From: Metallyticus violacea
Lineage: Eukaryota > Arthropoda > Insecta > Mantodea > Metallyticidae
DNA: 64,000 nt
Direction of reading: 5' to 3'
NCBI GenBank assembly: GCA_030762175.1
Contig: CM060831.1
Span: 68,097,001 to 68,161,000, forward strand
Numbering within the stretch: position 1 is the first letter of the stretch; each line of letters starts with the position of its first letter. A model generated the notes under the pieces. That model made no database searches. It was not told where the DNA came from and was given only the letters and a program-made list of their open reading frames with translations. Shown here piece by piece: positions 24,154 through 36,533 of this stretch. The translations under genes were made by a program, and so were the position numbers.

Positions 24154-25068
24154 CATTATTCATGGGAAAATAATTCCTTTCGATGAATATAAATTAGAAT
24201 TAAAGAATATATCACAACGATAAGACCTGTTTTAAATTAATGCCAATATTTTCCATGTTTGTTTGATTATTCCCTGACTCTTTCTTCAGTAAATTATTGT
24301 GGGGATAATCTAATATTTACTACACATATCGAGGATTTCAGTTTGAAGCATGGAAGGTCAGCTCAATACTGCTAATGTTTTTTTTTAATTACAAAAGGAA
24401 AGTTGCTTATCTCACATTTCAAATAATAATATCATTATTCCAAAGCTGAGAGGTAATACAGTTTCTTCCGCATTTGACAAAGTTATTTATTGTGAATGCA
24501 CAAAAAATCCCCGGGGGTAAAGAATCAAGTAAGTCTAATGAGATTACAAATGAATTTTAAAGATTGCAATAACGCTAGTGAAATGCTGTTCATATTTAAT
24601 GTAGCTCCATCTTGCCAGAAGTAATACAGCGAGGGAAGTTTGAAAGTCCCGCTGCTTAGATCGGCCAACGGCGGATCCACCCCCTTCCAGTTGCTCTGAA
24701 ATTCCCCACGCGGCAAGAGCGACCTATTCTCTCTTCCAGTCAGTTGCGAGCGGGATTTCGATAGTCGGGAAGCTATGTTGCTCATTCGAGAGTGAAATTC
24801 AATAAATAGTGCAGCAGTGTTGTGTAATGGTGAGATATTAATTGCGTCGTTCATATTTTCCTCTTCAAAGGCTTACATCGGGTACAGGTAGTGGTGTGGC
24901 AGAATAAAACAAACATTTAGGCGTGCATTTCCTGGTATCCCGGTCCTATCATGAAAAACATTACAGAAGTTAACAAAACATTTCTGTTACTGACGGAAAA
25001 AATAATCGATGACATCATATGCTCACAGAAGAAAAACTTGATGGAATAAGAGTTTTCATTAAAGTCCT
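22866..25068. other. Mostly AT-rich DNA, nothing recognised
   Basis: Contains an (AAT)n run at 24119-24152. A GC-richer patch at 24650-24790 has TTGCGAGCGGGATTT and AGCTATGT, an arrangement also found near 7094. No gene recognised. Confidence 0.4.
24119..24152. repeat. (AAT)n microsatellite
   Basis: Eleven uninterrupted TAA units. Confidence 0.95.
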
Positions 25069-25245
25069 CTTCGTTCCCCAGATCTTATGGTTTGTGACTT
25101 TCTCTTTGGGAGGACACTGAAATATTTATGCAACTAACCTCACACACTGGAGGAACTTAAACATTATAAACAAAGTTAGTGGTGGGGGAACTGGTGCGTG
25201 TTAAAATGCGGATTGTGTGTCAGGAAAACTGAAACAATATTTCTA
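25069..25245 (+). pseudogene. Tc1/mariner-type transposase relic (third catalytic motif)
   Basis: The plus strand at 25069-25164 reads LRSPDLMVCDFLFGRTLKYL, two more residues, a stop, then PHTLEELKHY. This fits the RSPDL..CDFFLWG.LK..VY...PHTLEEL signature of mariner-superfamily transposases. Downstream, RVKMRIVCQEN resembles the C-terminal segment. Only this part of the catalytic domain is recognisable, with no termini. It is similar in type to the relic at 0.36-0.8 kb but too decayed to say whether they are the same family. Confidence 0.6.
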
Positions 25246-28200
25246 GAATCTACTTTAAGTAGGATGAGTACCCAATTCTGTTGTTTAAAATGTTGTACCG
25301 AAGTTTTAAAAATGGTGAAGAGCTTGAGCGCCGCGAGTAAACGCAAGAAAATACCAGCAGCAACGCGAGGTCTAACCGCCGACTGGCTGAACTTATTTAT
25401 TGAAACTTTTAAACTGTTCTTACTGTATTAATGTCTTCTTACAATAAAATCTTTTGAAAGAATGTTCAACATCATCAAGGGAACTTATATGTTCATTAAC
25501 TGAATCATTTACATAAGAAATAAAGGCAGTATATTTTCATGTTTTCCTTGACCATATCAAATATTGTCACTGCCCCTAAAGTACACCTCTCATTTCCTCA
25601 TTTTTCCTACAGCTAACTAAGAAAATTATTAAGTTTTTGTATTTGCGCATTTATAAATTTAGCTAGAGGTTCTATTTTTCGTTATAGATTTAAAAGCATT
25701 TATTTTTATTTGTGGTTTTATTATTATTAATATTAATTATAACTTTTTGTAGATTGAATATAGTTTCATTTTATTTATTTTTTGACACTACAGGATGTGC
25801 TCTAATCCTAAGTTAACACCTACATAGATCTACATTAGTGTTTCTAACTACAGAATAAATCAAATAAACCACAAACTGAAAGTTAAGTTAAGCTTTTTAA
25901 TGGTCGTATCTCATGAGATTGCAATGAGAATGTTACCTGCAGGACGCCGTTGCGATGGCCAGGGCGAAGAAGTTGTGCATCTTGACTCGCTCACGTCTCT
26001 CGATAGACTGACTGAAACTACCCAACATTGCAGCTATACGCATGCGCGGAGCTTGGCTTTTCCTATTTTTCACACACGCTGTGTTCAATTAGCTTGCGAT
26101 TGTTAACTTGGAAAAAGATTTAGCGTTACAATAATGATGGGTGACATTATTAGTAAATTAATTATGAAACCCCATTATAAACGCATAATTTCCATTACTA
26201 AGCCCCATATGCCACATAATATAAATCATAATTATGTGTAATTTTATCTGTTCTAAGCAAATATATTTATAGCATAAATTTTAAATTCATGGAATAATTC
26301 TCATATGAAAAATAATATTACGCCGTTTTACAAAATACCAAATGTTTATTGAATTTTATATCAATTTTAATTCTTACTATGTTCCCAAGCTATTATTATA
26401 ATTATTAATGTTTAAATTATTGGCTATTATTATTGGAAACTAACTAAAATATCTGACCGGTTAGAGGGCATTATAACCAACGCTTTATTTTACGTAATTT
26501 TAACTCAAGACACTTTTCAATGCCGACATGTACTGGGAACAAAGACCTCCACACTGTAGTTTAAATTGCCAAATAGAGTAACACGTTTGACCTCGTATTC
26601 TTCCCGGAAGGAAGATGATGCTACTAAGCGAACAAAGGTCATTCAGAAAGGCTCAACGAAACGTAATTTATTCGCGAGAATGCAAATACGTGACATGTGT
26701 TACAAACAGCATTTCCTCCAACAGAATAATGTAATTCACGCCGGAAGAAAGTCTTGTCTGTATGCAAATTAACTTAAATTACTTTATTATGTACATTATA
26801 GCTGCAGTAAAGTCGTTTCTTTAATTTAGACGGAAATGCATCCTAAAACTTGAATGACTTAATGCTGCATTGCAAAACAGCTTTCAGAGACACGCAGGTA
26901 CAGCTTTCCTATTGCTCCTCCAAATAAATAAATAAATAATCATAGAAACCTCAAATAAAAAGGGTTTGTTTTGCTATAATTGCTTAATGTATTTATTTCT
27001 CATTAAATGTTTAGTCTTTAATACAGCATTAACAAGATTTTGCAGTGTTCTGCTTATCTTTATTACCACTCAGGAATACACGTCATTCATTTTTTTCAGA
27101 GGTTTTCATTATAGATGTTTCACTCACTCTCGGCCTATGATTTTATTTTATAAGCTTTTAATTAATGGACATAAATAAGTGAATTTTGGTACAGATATGC
27201 CTTTGTTCATGAGAAATGATCACATAAAAACCCGAGTGCTGTTAATGACCGTAGTATGTGTAACTATGATATTATTAAGGGACCATTCGTATTAGAGCAA
27301 TACAGTACGTTCTACATACCAATTTATTGGCTGCATGCATTGGAAAACTGCGTCAATGCAATGCCAAAGACAATTTATTGTTTAGTTTGAGGTTAGGAGA
27401 CCAAAGGCAAAAATCTTCCATTCCGTATTTGTTGAAGAAATCGGACGGGAGATCGTCCGAAACTGCCAGGAGTAACACTGTAAGAAGTGGAAAACAGACT
27501 GTCATAAAAGTCTTTGAGTAAACTGTTTCAATCATATCGTGTAAAAATTTAAAGTGCTTGACGAATAGAAGAGGCTTATTGCACCTTAGGGAATTTTGAC
27601 CTCCAAATGTCCAACAACCAGTCGAAATTTTATTTAAGTGAGCACGTCAATTTCTACAGCACCCTGTACTTAGGCTAGTGAGAATCGTCACATCTTGCAC
27701 GAGACACCTATTCCTGAAGAAAAATGTACTGCGCCACTGCGTTATTAGCTCCTTTTCTTCCAAACAACAGTGGATGTTGCAGTCTACATGGAAAATTGGA
27801 ATCTACTAGAGAGCGAGAATTCCCATACGGGCTTTTGCCAGCACGATGATGTAACCTGCTGTCTCCAATATCAGCATGGATAAAATAATTCCCTTCTCTA
27901 AAAATCGTGTAATTTATAAAGGATTCTGGACAATAAGTGGCCTAGTCACAATAGCTTTTCATTTTTTACTCCGTGTTAATAAACTTGTTTATAAAATGTC
28001 AAAACCTCCAGTATTGTTCATATCATTATTTCTCTATATTGTGTTATAATATATAATTGTCATATTGTAATGTAATTTATTATAGTACTTTTTAGAAGCG
28101 CTTTTCGTAAGCTTTCTTATGAAAAAACGAGGCAAGCTATTAAACAAAATAAAATATGCAATGAATCCATTATTATTAAACGAGATAACAAATGTTAAAG

Positions 28201-28700
28201 AAATATGATAGGAACCTATTCGATTTTCTAATATATATATTCATTTCAGAACTATCATGATGCATAAGTTAAAGGCTTGCCATGTCGATTATTGATTTTT
28301 AGTGTGCACCGATATTTAGTAAAAGAAGCTATAAAGGATTTCAATGACCTGAAACATTCACAAGTGTGAATTTCTTTCATCCGGCTTTAGTTGTAAATAA
28401 TACCAATTTATATTGCCGCCACAAGCGAACGTTACTCTTATCTACAGAAACCTTCTTCTTGCCTTTCTGTTACCCATTTTTCAGCATAAAGAATAACCTC
28501 GCGCTTAAAAGAGGCATCATTAGATATTCTTCTTTGTTTGCCCTCCATTTCATAACTATCTACTATTCAAACGCTATATGCAATAATAAGATAAGGATAA
28601 AGATAGCCTATTGTGTCCCATAAGGGCAAAGGACTCCTAAAAAGTGGGAAAGCTCGCTTTTTCCTAACGTGGTGAGTTATTCCACGTTAGTTGTTCGTAT
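25246..28700. other. No recognisable feature
   Basis: AT-rich with short chance frames (60-85 codons). No repeats shared with the rest of the window recognised. Confidence 0.4.
28664..28690. repeat. Perfect 9 bp hairpin beside the LINE relic
   Basis: CTAACGTGG (28664-28672) and CCACGTTAG (28682-28690) form a perfect stem with a 9-base loop, about 40 bp downstream of the last recognisable codon of the RTE-like relic read on the minus strand. It may be a 3' untranslated structure of that element (inference). Confidence 0.5.
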
Positions 28701-28720
28701 GCTGTTTAAGACACTCTGAC

Positions 28721-30240
28721 TGATTTGTTTTTTGGTTACTCAATTTCTTACTGCACTAGTTGCTTATCGAGAGATTTCCATTTTTCTCTTCCTCTGCTAC
28801 TCTCGACCAATCTGGATCTGCATATCCCTTGAAGAGGTTTGTTCATCTTCTTCTGGGCCTGCCTTGTGTCATTTATTCTTATCCGGGGGACCCACACGGG
28901 GATCTTGTCGGTCTATCCATTGTCCTGCATTCTTGCGACGTGACCGCCCGATTGTCATTTGCTTCTGGTAGCTATTTGTACAATGTCTGTTGTCTGAGAT
29001 AACTGATTTATTAATACTGTAGATATTTTGTCCTTCAAATTTATTTCCAGGATCTTGCGTTGCATTCTTCTTTGGCATATTTGAATTTTGTTCTTTTGTT
29101 TTTATGTTAGTAATCATGTCTGGCACCCATATACGAGTAGTAATGGGTATACACAGGTTTCGAGCATTTGGAATCTGATTTTCATAGTTGGTGTTTGTCT
29201 AACAATATAAACTTAAGGGCCCAAAATTTTCTCCAGGTTAATGAGATCCTTCTTTGTACTTCTTTTTCCATTTTATCATGGAAGGAGCTCTGTTGTCCTA
29301 TGTATATATATTCGCTCACATATATGAGTACTGTTCCATCTATTTTATTGGGGTTTCAGGTCCGTTTGAAATTAACTGCGTCTTCAGTTTGTTTAGCGAC
29401 AGCCCTGCATTTTTGCTTGCTAGCATACTTGTTCCAGCATGGTTTGTAGTGTTTTTGGTGTTTTGACGAATTAGACCACATCGTCGGCCAATCTTAGATT
29501 TATTAGTCGACTGCCGTTTATGTTGATTCCGAAATTATTATGCCAGTTCATTTTCCTATGCTCCACTACACAGGTGAAGAGTTTGGGAAAGGGCGAACTC
29601 CTCTTTCTAGTCGGAATGGTTTTCCTTCTTTTGTTTTACTTTCGCGAAACTTTTACTTTAGATTTTGTGTAAAATAGGAACGTACTTAATGAATTCCTTG
29701 AACTGCCAGAGCGTGTAATATGCTTGTATGTTCGAATGAGTCAAAGACCTATAATCAATAAAGGCGATATATAATGTTAGATGGAATTCCTCTGCTTTCT
29801 CCATCAGCTGGTTTATAGTTTGGAGATGGTCTATTGTGCTCAATCTTGTACGGAATCGCGCCTGTTCTGGGGGTTGATTTTCATCCTGAATCTTCGTTAT
29901 TTTTATAGATAAGATTTTTGTAAACAGTTTGTGTATATTTGACATCAGACTTATAGGTATGTAATTGCTTATATCATCTCTAGTGCCTTTTTAATGTAGA
30001 AGAACAATTGTGTGGATTTCACTGTTTAGGTATGTCTTCTGTTTTATAATTTCGTTGAGGATTTTGGTGATTTTGAGTTTAGCTGGTCTTCTGTAAGATT
30101 TAACAATTCGTTTTGTATTCCATCTGAGGTCTTCCCGTTCTTGAGCTCGTTAATGTCAGTTCGAAGCTCGCTGATAAGGATGGGTAAACATTGTGTGTTT
30201 GGGATTTTTGGTATCTGATTCCTATACTGACTGGGATGGG
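28721..30240 (-). pseudogene. RTE-like non-LTR retrotransposon relic (reverse transcriptase to C-terminus)
   Basis: The minus strand carries, in order: SELRTDINELKNGKTSDGI near 30170, the usual approach to the reverse transcriptase domain; ISLMSNIHKLFTKIL near 29940 (YRPISL..N.YKL motif); EQARFRTRLSTIDHLQTI near 29850 (QAGFR.G.STxDH); LYIAFIDY near 29770 (first catalytic Asp block); LADDVV at about 29477-29494, the [FY]xDD box; and a C-terminal end including RMQDNRWTDKI- and REKWKSLDKQLVQ-like segments near 28930 and 28745. This order and wording are typical of the RTE clade found in arthropods. Frameshifts and stops are numerous and the 5' endonuclease region is absent, so it is 5'-truncated and dead. 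Confidence 0.75.
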
Positions 30241-33200
30241 AATGATTACAGGTGTTTGAATACTATGCGATAATAGGCCAACAATAAATTTAATGAAGTC
30301 GAGAATTGCACCAATGCATTATGACATAATAAACGATAAATTCAAATGAAATTCCTGGCGAACTAAGGATACGATTCGCACATAAGTCTAATGTAGTATA
30401 ATGTCTTGTGCCTTTGAAGAAGAAAACGACAGCTAAGTTTCCGACGGGGATTTCGAGATGGACGTCGTGTAAAATACACTTTTGGAAGCAAGGGGAGAAC
30501 TTGCACCGCCCAATCCACCCAAGGGAGCAGGGTGAGTAAGCCAACAATGTTTCAAATCAGATAGACTTATACCTGCAGGGAAAATAATTAGATAACACAT
30601 GCTATAATTGTTAATTATCTTTAACATCTATTTCTGCTTCCATTATATATGCCTCCTAAATGACACAGAGAACATGAATCGTTCAACAAAAACCTTTTTT
30701 CATTGTGAGATCTTCCTCTGTTTCTTTCTCTCGCACTCTCTCTCTCTTTTCCGAATTTTTGCAAAGGGTTTGACTCATTTTATATATACCTGCCTTTATT
30801 TAAAAGTTTATTTCCAGTGCATCTAGCTTGTTACCTATCAGTTATTTTGAAAGTAGCCTAAAAAACTATGAACAGCACTATAATTAATGCTTAAACGTAG
30901 CATATTTACCGATGCACGAATGCGATTGGTTGCGACTCAAAATTTCTTATGTTATTCGAAATAAACATGGAGTAGCAAAGAGAAATAGTCAAAAGTAATG
31001 ATAATTGGGAAATAAGGTGGAAATTCCTTACTGCTACATACCATGAAAAGACAATAAAATAGATTAATAGCTACGCAGGCCTTTTACATCTATTTTTTGT
31101 CATATATTAATATTTTCTTATGTCACTTAGCAAACATATCTACAGAAGGGAAAACGGGCAGTGTATGTTAAATAGCGCCCCTTAAGGTTCAGGTTTTATC
31201 ATAATTTCTGTTTAGTATTTCTTCAATGTTGGACTTTTACAACAAAGAAATGAAATAAAGGTGCAATTATACCTGCTTGTTTTATATATTCATTATTAAC
31301 CAAAGAGCGTGCAGCCCACACAACGCCAATTTGCCACGTTGGGTAAAGTAGTTGTGCAGAGAAAGTTAGCAGCAAAAGCAGAAAAGTTGGTGAATAGCAG
31401 AGTGATGAAAACGAAGAAAGATCGGCCAAGTATGCAATAATGCCCACCTTCGAGCGTTCAAACGTTGTTACACCTCTCTCACGAGTTCAGTTTGAAAACT
31501 TATTTCCACTTTGAAGTGTACTTGTTAACTTCCAGTCTTTCAGTCTGAAACGATCTCTGAATTAAATTCATGTACCTGCAATAAAATACACACAGACTTA
31601 AGTTTAATGCTTCGAGTATTATGGAATACTACCGTAAGCTTCTGGGAAAGTTTTCAAATTAATTATAAGTGCTTCATAATCACATTATTCAAATTTATGC
31701 AGCGAAAATGTTGAGTCCAAGCTTATTTAATATTAAAAAACCCCTAACCCTGATTCCCGGTAAACAGTTCGCCTGAAAACCTTAAACTAGCAACACAGAA
31801 CAATCGACTAGCTAAAACTTATTCCTTCAGATTCAATTCCACTCACTTTTCTGACAAATAATCTACTTCTTTTATATGTTATGTTACGGTCGCGGTAACA
31901 AATGCAGCACATGTTCAAAATAACTGGTTATTGTTAACGTTTGCCTTGTTGCTTGGTAAATGTAGGTAATAGAAAGAAATGACTACATTTTCTCACTTTT
32001 GCCATACATTTTTTACATTATATACATTTACTGTTGGTAGACTTAGATTAGGCAATAATGATACCATACATCAGTCAACATTCCAAATTAATTTTGTTGA
32101 AATCAAGGAAAATGTGAGTTAAATGTTTGTGGAGGGAAAAAACCCACAAACAATTAATAAAATAAAAGTCCTCTGGAAGATGTGCTACCATGTCTTTAAC
32201 CGAGAACATTTCTTTGCCATTATAATGAATTTCACAAGGAAAAATCACAATTGTGAGTTGATAAGTAAGGCAACAAATACCAAGACACCATTATCATGGA
32301 CGACCAATTATTATTGGTGAATAATCATTCAATTGCACAAATCCAAAAATAAATAAAAGTAATTTTCTAATCAATTATTCTTATGCATATATTCCTTCAA
32401 TAGCGTAGCTCAGTGGGAAAACATATGAACTAACAGCAAGACGCTACATTTCCAACTTTGGCCAAAATGTGAATGGAAAAATACTCACTGAGCTACATTT
32501 TATCAAAACTCTGGTGTTTGACGGAGGTCTACTTGCTCTGTAAATGCCGAACTCTTGCTGTCGATTTCCGATTATACTACTACGCGCTATGTCAAGAATA
32601 AAATACATATGTTTGTCTTTATATTCTCGTATTTCTATTTACCTGTCTAACTTGATTTGATAATAGAATCTTGTACAGTTAAGATTATTGCATGATTGAG
32701 TCGAACTGTATACTCTAATTGGCTCCACTTACTTGTTTAAATCTAGAGCATATTTCGCAGAAAATCGTCTTCATCCGCATCGTTGAGTCCACGGTTAGGT
32801 GCGTTTGCGGACGATGGTCTGCGAAACATGTTCTTCAGTTAAAATAGTGAAGCCGATAAGAGTGTGCAGTTTGACTCAATCATACAATATTCTAAATTAT
32901 TTACCTGCAGCAATTGTTCACAATAATCTGTTTTCTACTTTGACCGTAACAACGGGGCTTTCATTATTAAATATATTTGTGTTTGATAATTAGAAGGAAG
33001 TTTAATACCAACGTTTATTACATTTTAGGCTTCATACTCATTCTCAATTTGCATTTTCAAATGGCACCTCTACTTTATGATAAAAAAAATTAAAAGAGAA
33101 TGCAATTGTTATTTTGTTTTCTATGTAATCTGGCAGCCTGAATTGTATTTGTGGTTAAATTGTACAAAGTAAAAGTACAATAGACATTCAGAATTTAATA

Positions 33201-35159
33201 CAATAGCTTTAATTATGTGAACTGTATATCCTGCTGGAAGGAACAGAATATAAAAAGACTAATCAAGAATTTTGAAATAGGCTATATTGCTGTAATAATA
33301 ATTGTAATATTACACAAAATAAATTGTTTTGTCTTAAAAACACAATTTTTTATTCCATCCAAATTCAAACAACAATATCGAGCCAGGTTGCTAGGTAACA
33401 TGAAAGAAAATTACTGATAAAAGATACAACATTTTTAAAGTTAAAAGGCAGATGCCACTTGATATTTCAAAGTGGAAAGGCTGGAATTAGAGTTTAAAAT
33501 AAAATTAAAGCATAATTTGTTTTAAAGTACCCCTTAGCTTTTAAATGAATGTTTTTGTTTATATTTAAATAGGTATTTAGTTAAAGTGCCAAGTTTGAAG
33601 TGAAAGTCATGTGTACACATACGTTTATTACATATTGTAAAGGTAGAAGTTTTATTACAAATCTCAACCTTTGCTTACCAGTATTAACGTGTATTTATTG
33701 AAGCAAGGAAATACCTTTGTCCAAATTTTCAAGCAATACCAGCTGCTCCTGAGATACAACGCTGTGTACACTTAAATCCCAATAAAATTACCCAAATGAC
33801 CTGCCTCAAAGGTAACTCAAAAGAAACAAATTTATAATCTGTAATTGTTTTAAAGCCAGTACAACCCATTTTCAATTATATTTTAAACGTGCTTATTTTT
33901 CTAATTAAACATGATGCAATACTAAAATAATGCCGGATTCTGCAATGTATTCCAATTAATTCATATTTACTTTCTAATACTGTGCACGTATAATAACGTT
34001 AGCTACATTTAAATAAAAATATTTTTATCTAAACTCATATTACAGGTTACTAACGCTGTTAAATAAACGTTCTTATCACTGTGAGATAAATATTGATATG
34101 TTTGTACTCTGTAACCATCAAGTTGGGTGCACAGTATTGTTACAACTAGTCAGGGATATAAAAATGGCAGAAATATTAAATATAAATAAAATGCACTAAA
34201 ATCTAATAGAAAATGCAACACTACCTTAGAATAAATGTTATTACATTTTATGATCTCATTTTCCCATTAATAAACTCAATACATATATTTTAGCAAATAA
34301 TACAACCGAATATTTTTATTCCTTTTTATAAGTGCAACGATAGTATTAGAGAAAATATTGCTTTTGAGAGAGTAACGCACATTCTTCAAATCTATTTCTG
34401 GTAATACTATGCCCTAACTTTTAGATATTAGTATTTCAGATATTTCATAAGTGATACTACAAACTGAACGATTAAAAGTGTACTAAAGCAAAAGCAAAGT
34501 CTCGGTATCCATGGTTCCGTAAATGTGCCGTTTGCGAGAAAATTGCTAATTTTTTGTAAACTCTGCCACGAACTTGGTTGTTTGTACACATGAACGCATT
34601 GTATGCGTTTCTCCTCTGCACGCTAGGTGTCATATTTCTTGTTAGTATTAAAAAAACATCGTCGCTACAATATTTTTACTAAGCAAAATATATTTCTATT
34701 TATTGAGTTTAACATGAGTATCTGTTAAAGGAGATGCTCACAATGTCGCCCTTGCATCTGTAGGCAATAATATCATTTTCTCAGAATTTAGCTTTAATTT
34801 CTTTCGAACATCCCACAATTGTTCACAAGCTTCAAAATTCTTTTGCCAGTTCTTCAGAGAGCAGTACACTAAGCTTTTCGGATGACCTGCAAAGAATTTA
34901 AATCAGTGATCTTGGAGGCCCAGGTATAAACTCAACTCTATCCATCCGTCTATCCATTATAGACCATTTGTTTGAATTTTAGCAAAACAAGTCCTACAAA
35001 AACCACACATTATAAAATAGCTGAAGAAGAACACCTTGCAACACTTTTAACCTTACTTTCACAATTATTTGGCAAATCGTTTTACCCTTTTATTATCGCG
35101 TATTTTTCATTCTTTCAGTTTGTACCACAATTGTGAAACAGCCCTTATGTATACATACC
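30241..35159. other. Long stretch without recognisable features
   Basis: Very AT-rich, especially 32.9-34.9 kb. Short chance frames only. One tRNA-like motif with an inverted partner is listed separately (32405-32496). Confidence 0.4.
32405..32496. repeat. Inverted repeat of a tRNA D-arm-like sequence
   Basis: GTAGCTCAGTG (32405-32415) and CACTGAGCTAC (32486-32496) are perfect 11-base inverted copies 70 bases apart. GTAGCTCAGTGG is the standard A-box/D-arm wording of many tRNAs. There is no convincing B-box between them, so this is not a functional tRNA gene. Confidence 0.5.
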
Positions 35160-35245
35160 GAGGGTGCCAAAAAATGTATGCACACTTTGACAGTAGATAT
35201 CTGTTTAATATATTTCAAAGTTGGACCACAATCAACAGTGTGTGT

Positions 35246-35420
35246 AATATGATGTTCTGTAAACAGATGTGACTCACATGCATTAAGATAGCGTTGCTAG
35301 GTGGCAGGTAAAACAACAATGAACAAATGAAGCCAAGATTATAGTATGATATTCTGTAAACAGATGTGAATCACATTACGTTATGCTAGCATTGCTACAA
35401 CAAAATGGAGTCAAGATTAT
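35246..35420. repeat. Imperfect tandem duplication in the 5' part of the transposon
   Basis: A segment starting AATATGATGTTCTGTAAACA (35246-35342) is repeated with small deletions and substitutions as AGTATGATATTCTGTAAACA (35343-35420). The second unit runs into the transposase start; the first carries a corrupted version of it (ATGAAGCCAAGATTAT). Confidence 0.8.
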
Positions 35421-35911
35421 TGTTTGAACAGCGGAAAGAAATTTTGAAGTGGTATTGGAAAACCGAGAATGTTGTTGAGCTTCAAAGGTAATGCAGACGT
35501 GTGTGCAGAACAGAAGAGCCAACGTGAATAACAATTGCACATATTCATACGTTTTATGGAAATGAGAATTTAACTTCCAACAGAATGGTGCACCACTACA
35601 TTACCAGCAAAATATACGGGAATATCTTAATAACAATCTTCCAAGGCACTGGATAGGATGAAGAGGTCCGATTGAATTTCCACCGCATTCTCCGGATCCA
35701 ACTCTACCTATGGGAAACTCTTAAGGATGTTGTATACCGTAGAAAACCAGCTATACTGGCAGCACTTCGGGAAGAAATTGAAACGGCATGTGCTGCAATC
35801 GCGGAAAACACTTTCGCAAACGTTGCTCAATCAGTAGTTCAACGTACTCAGAAATGTATGGTCGGCGATGGTGGGCATTTTAAGCAACTGTTGTTAACTA
35901 TAAAAGTCTAA
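35405..35911 (+). pseudogene. Transposase relic, DUF4817-like helix-turn-helix joined to DDE C-terminus
   Basis: From the ATG at 35405 the frame reads MESRLLFEQRKEILKWYWKT and continues with two stops through RVCRTEEPT and ITIAHIHTFYG. This is the pattern of the DUF4817 DNA-binding domain of some insect mariner-superfamily transposases. At about 35573 the sequence jumps to FQQNGAPLHYQQNIREYL, WIG.RGPIEFPPHSPDPT and, after a frameshift near 35700, LWETLKDVVYRRKP through to CMVGDGGHFKQLLL and a stop at 35911. The segment with the first catalytic residue is deleted, and the frameshift removes the PxDFF residues with the last one. Clearly dead. Confidence 0.75.
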
Positions 35912-36221
35912 GATGATTAGTGCTCATCATTTTCTGTTTGTGCGAATTCAGTTTTGTTATGTTAACATATTTTTTTCTTTGCTGGAAGTGTGTACACATT
36001 GTTGGCCCCTTCTGTATATACGAATTTAAAAAAATATAAAGTATCTGAACAGCAATATTAACTAGTTAAGAACAAGACGTTCAAATATAATTAAAATAGT
36101 TGTATAAAACAAGGAATTTTTTCAGATAAATGGATATTTTGCATAGCACCCTAGCCTATGAAAGAGGGTGTTAACTTATCCGAAATATTGCATGTGTAAA
36201 ATGCTTGGAGGGATTGATTTC

Positions 36222-36522
36222 CCAATCGTTCCTGATGGTCTAGTGGTAACCATACTTGTTTAGTAGATCCCCTAGATCGTGGAATCCAATCCTGCCTGGT
36301 TCTATGGATTTTAGGGCGTAAAACTTTTAAGTATGGCATCCTTCGGAAGGGAAGCAAAGCCGAAAGTCTCGAGTCATATATTTACGGCAGGTAAAAGACC
36401 TAAAGCCTGAAAGAAACAGCATTTGAGCAAAAATTATCAGCCGTTTCACGCTCTAAATTGGATGTGATGCTAATGGCCAAAGTGAGTATAGAGCGTCCTT
36501 AAATATAATCAACCTAACCAAA
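36222..36522 (+). mobile_element. SINE-A copy 5 (diverged, with target-site duplication)
   Basis: Plus-strand copy: head TGATGGTCTAGTGGTAACCA with the anticodon loop altered (TTTAGTAGATCCC), body TTAGGGCGTAAAACTTT and TCCTTCGGAAGGGAAGCAAA, tail GAGCGTCCTTAAATATAATC. It is flanked by GGATTGATTTC (36211-36221) and GGACTGATTTC (36523-36533). Confidence 0.88.
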
Positions 36523-36533
36523 GGACTGATTTC

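Larger units (their letters stand above)
35160..36014 (+). mobile_element. Internally deleted mariner-superfamily element with terminal inverted repeats
   Basis: The left terminus (35160-35187) begins GAGGGTGCCAAAAAATGTAT. The right terminus, reverse complemented (36014-35986), begins AGAAGGGGCCAACAATGTGT. They match over most of 28 positions, both ending in a CACACTT string. TA lies next to both ends, the usual target of this superfamily. The coding part is cut down: a DNA-binding start at 35405 joins directly to the catalytic end at about 35565, removing the middle of the transposase. Such deleted copies could be moved only by a full-length relative elsewhere. Confidence 0.75.

Noticed and set aside
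34720..34880. Possible mariner C-terminus on the minus strand (LQMQGRHCEHLL-like)
   Set aside because: Only the short ending fits; the expected upstream catalytic motif is not present in any frame.
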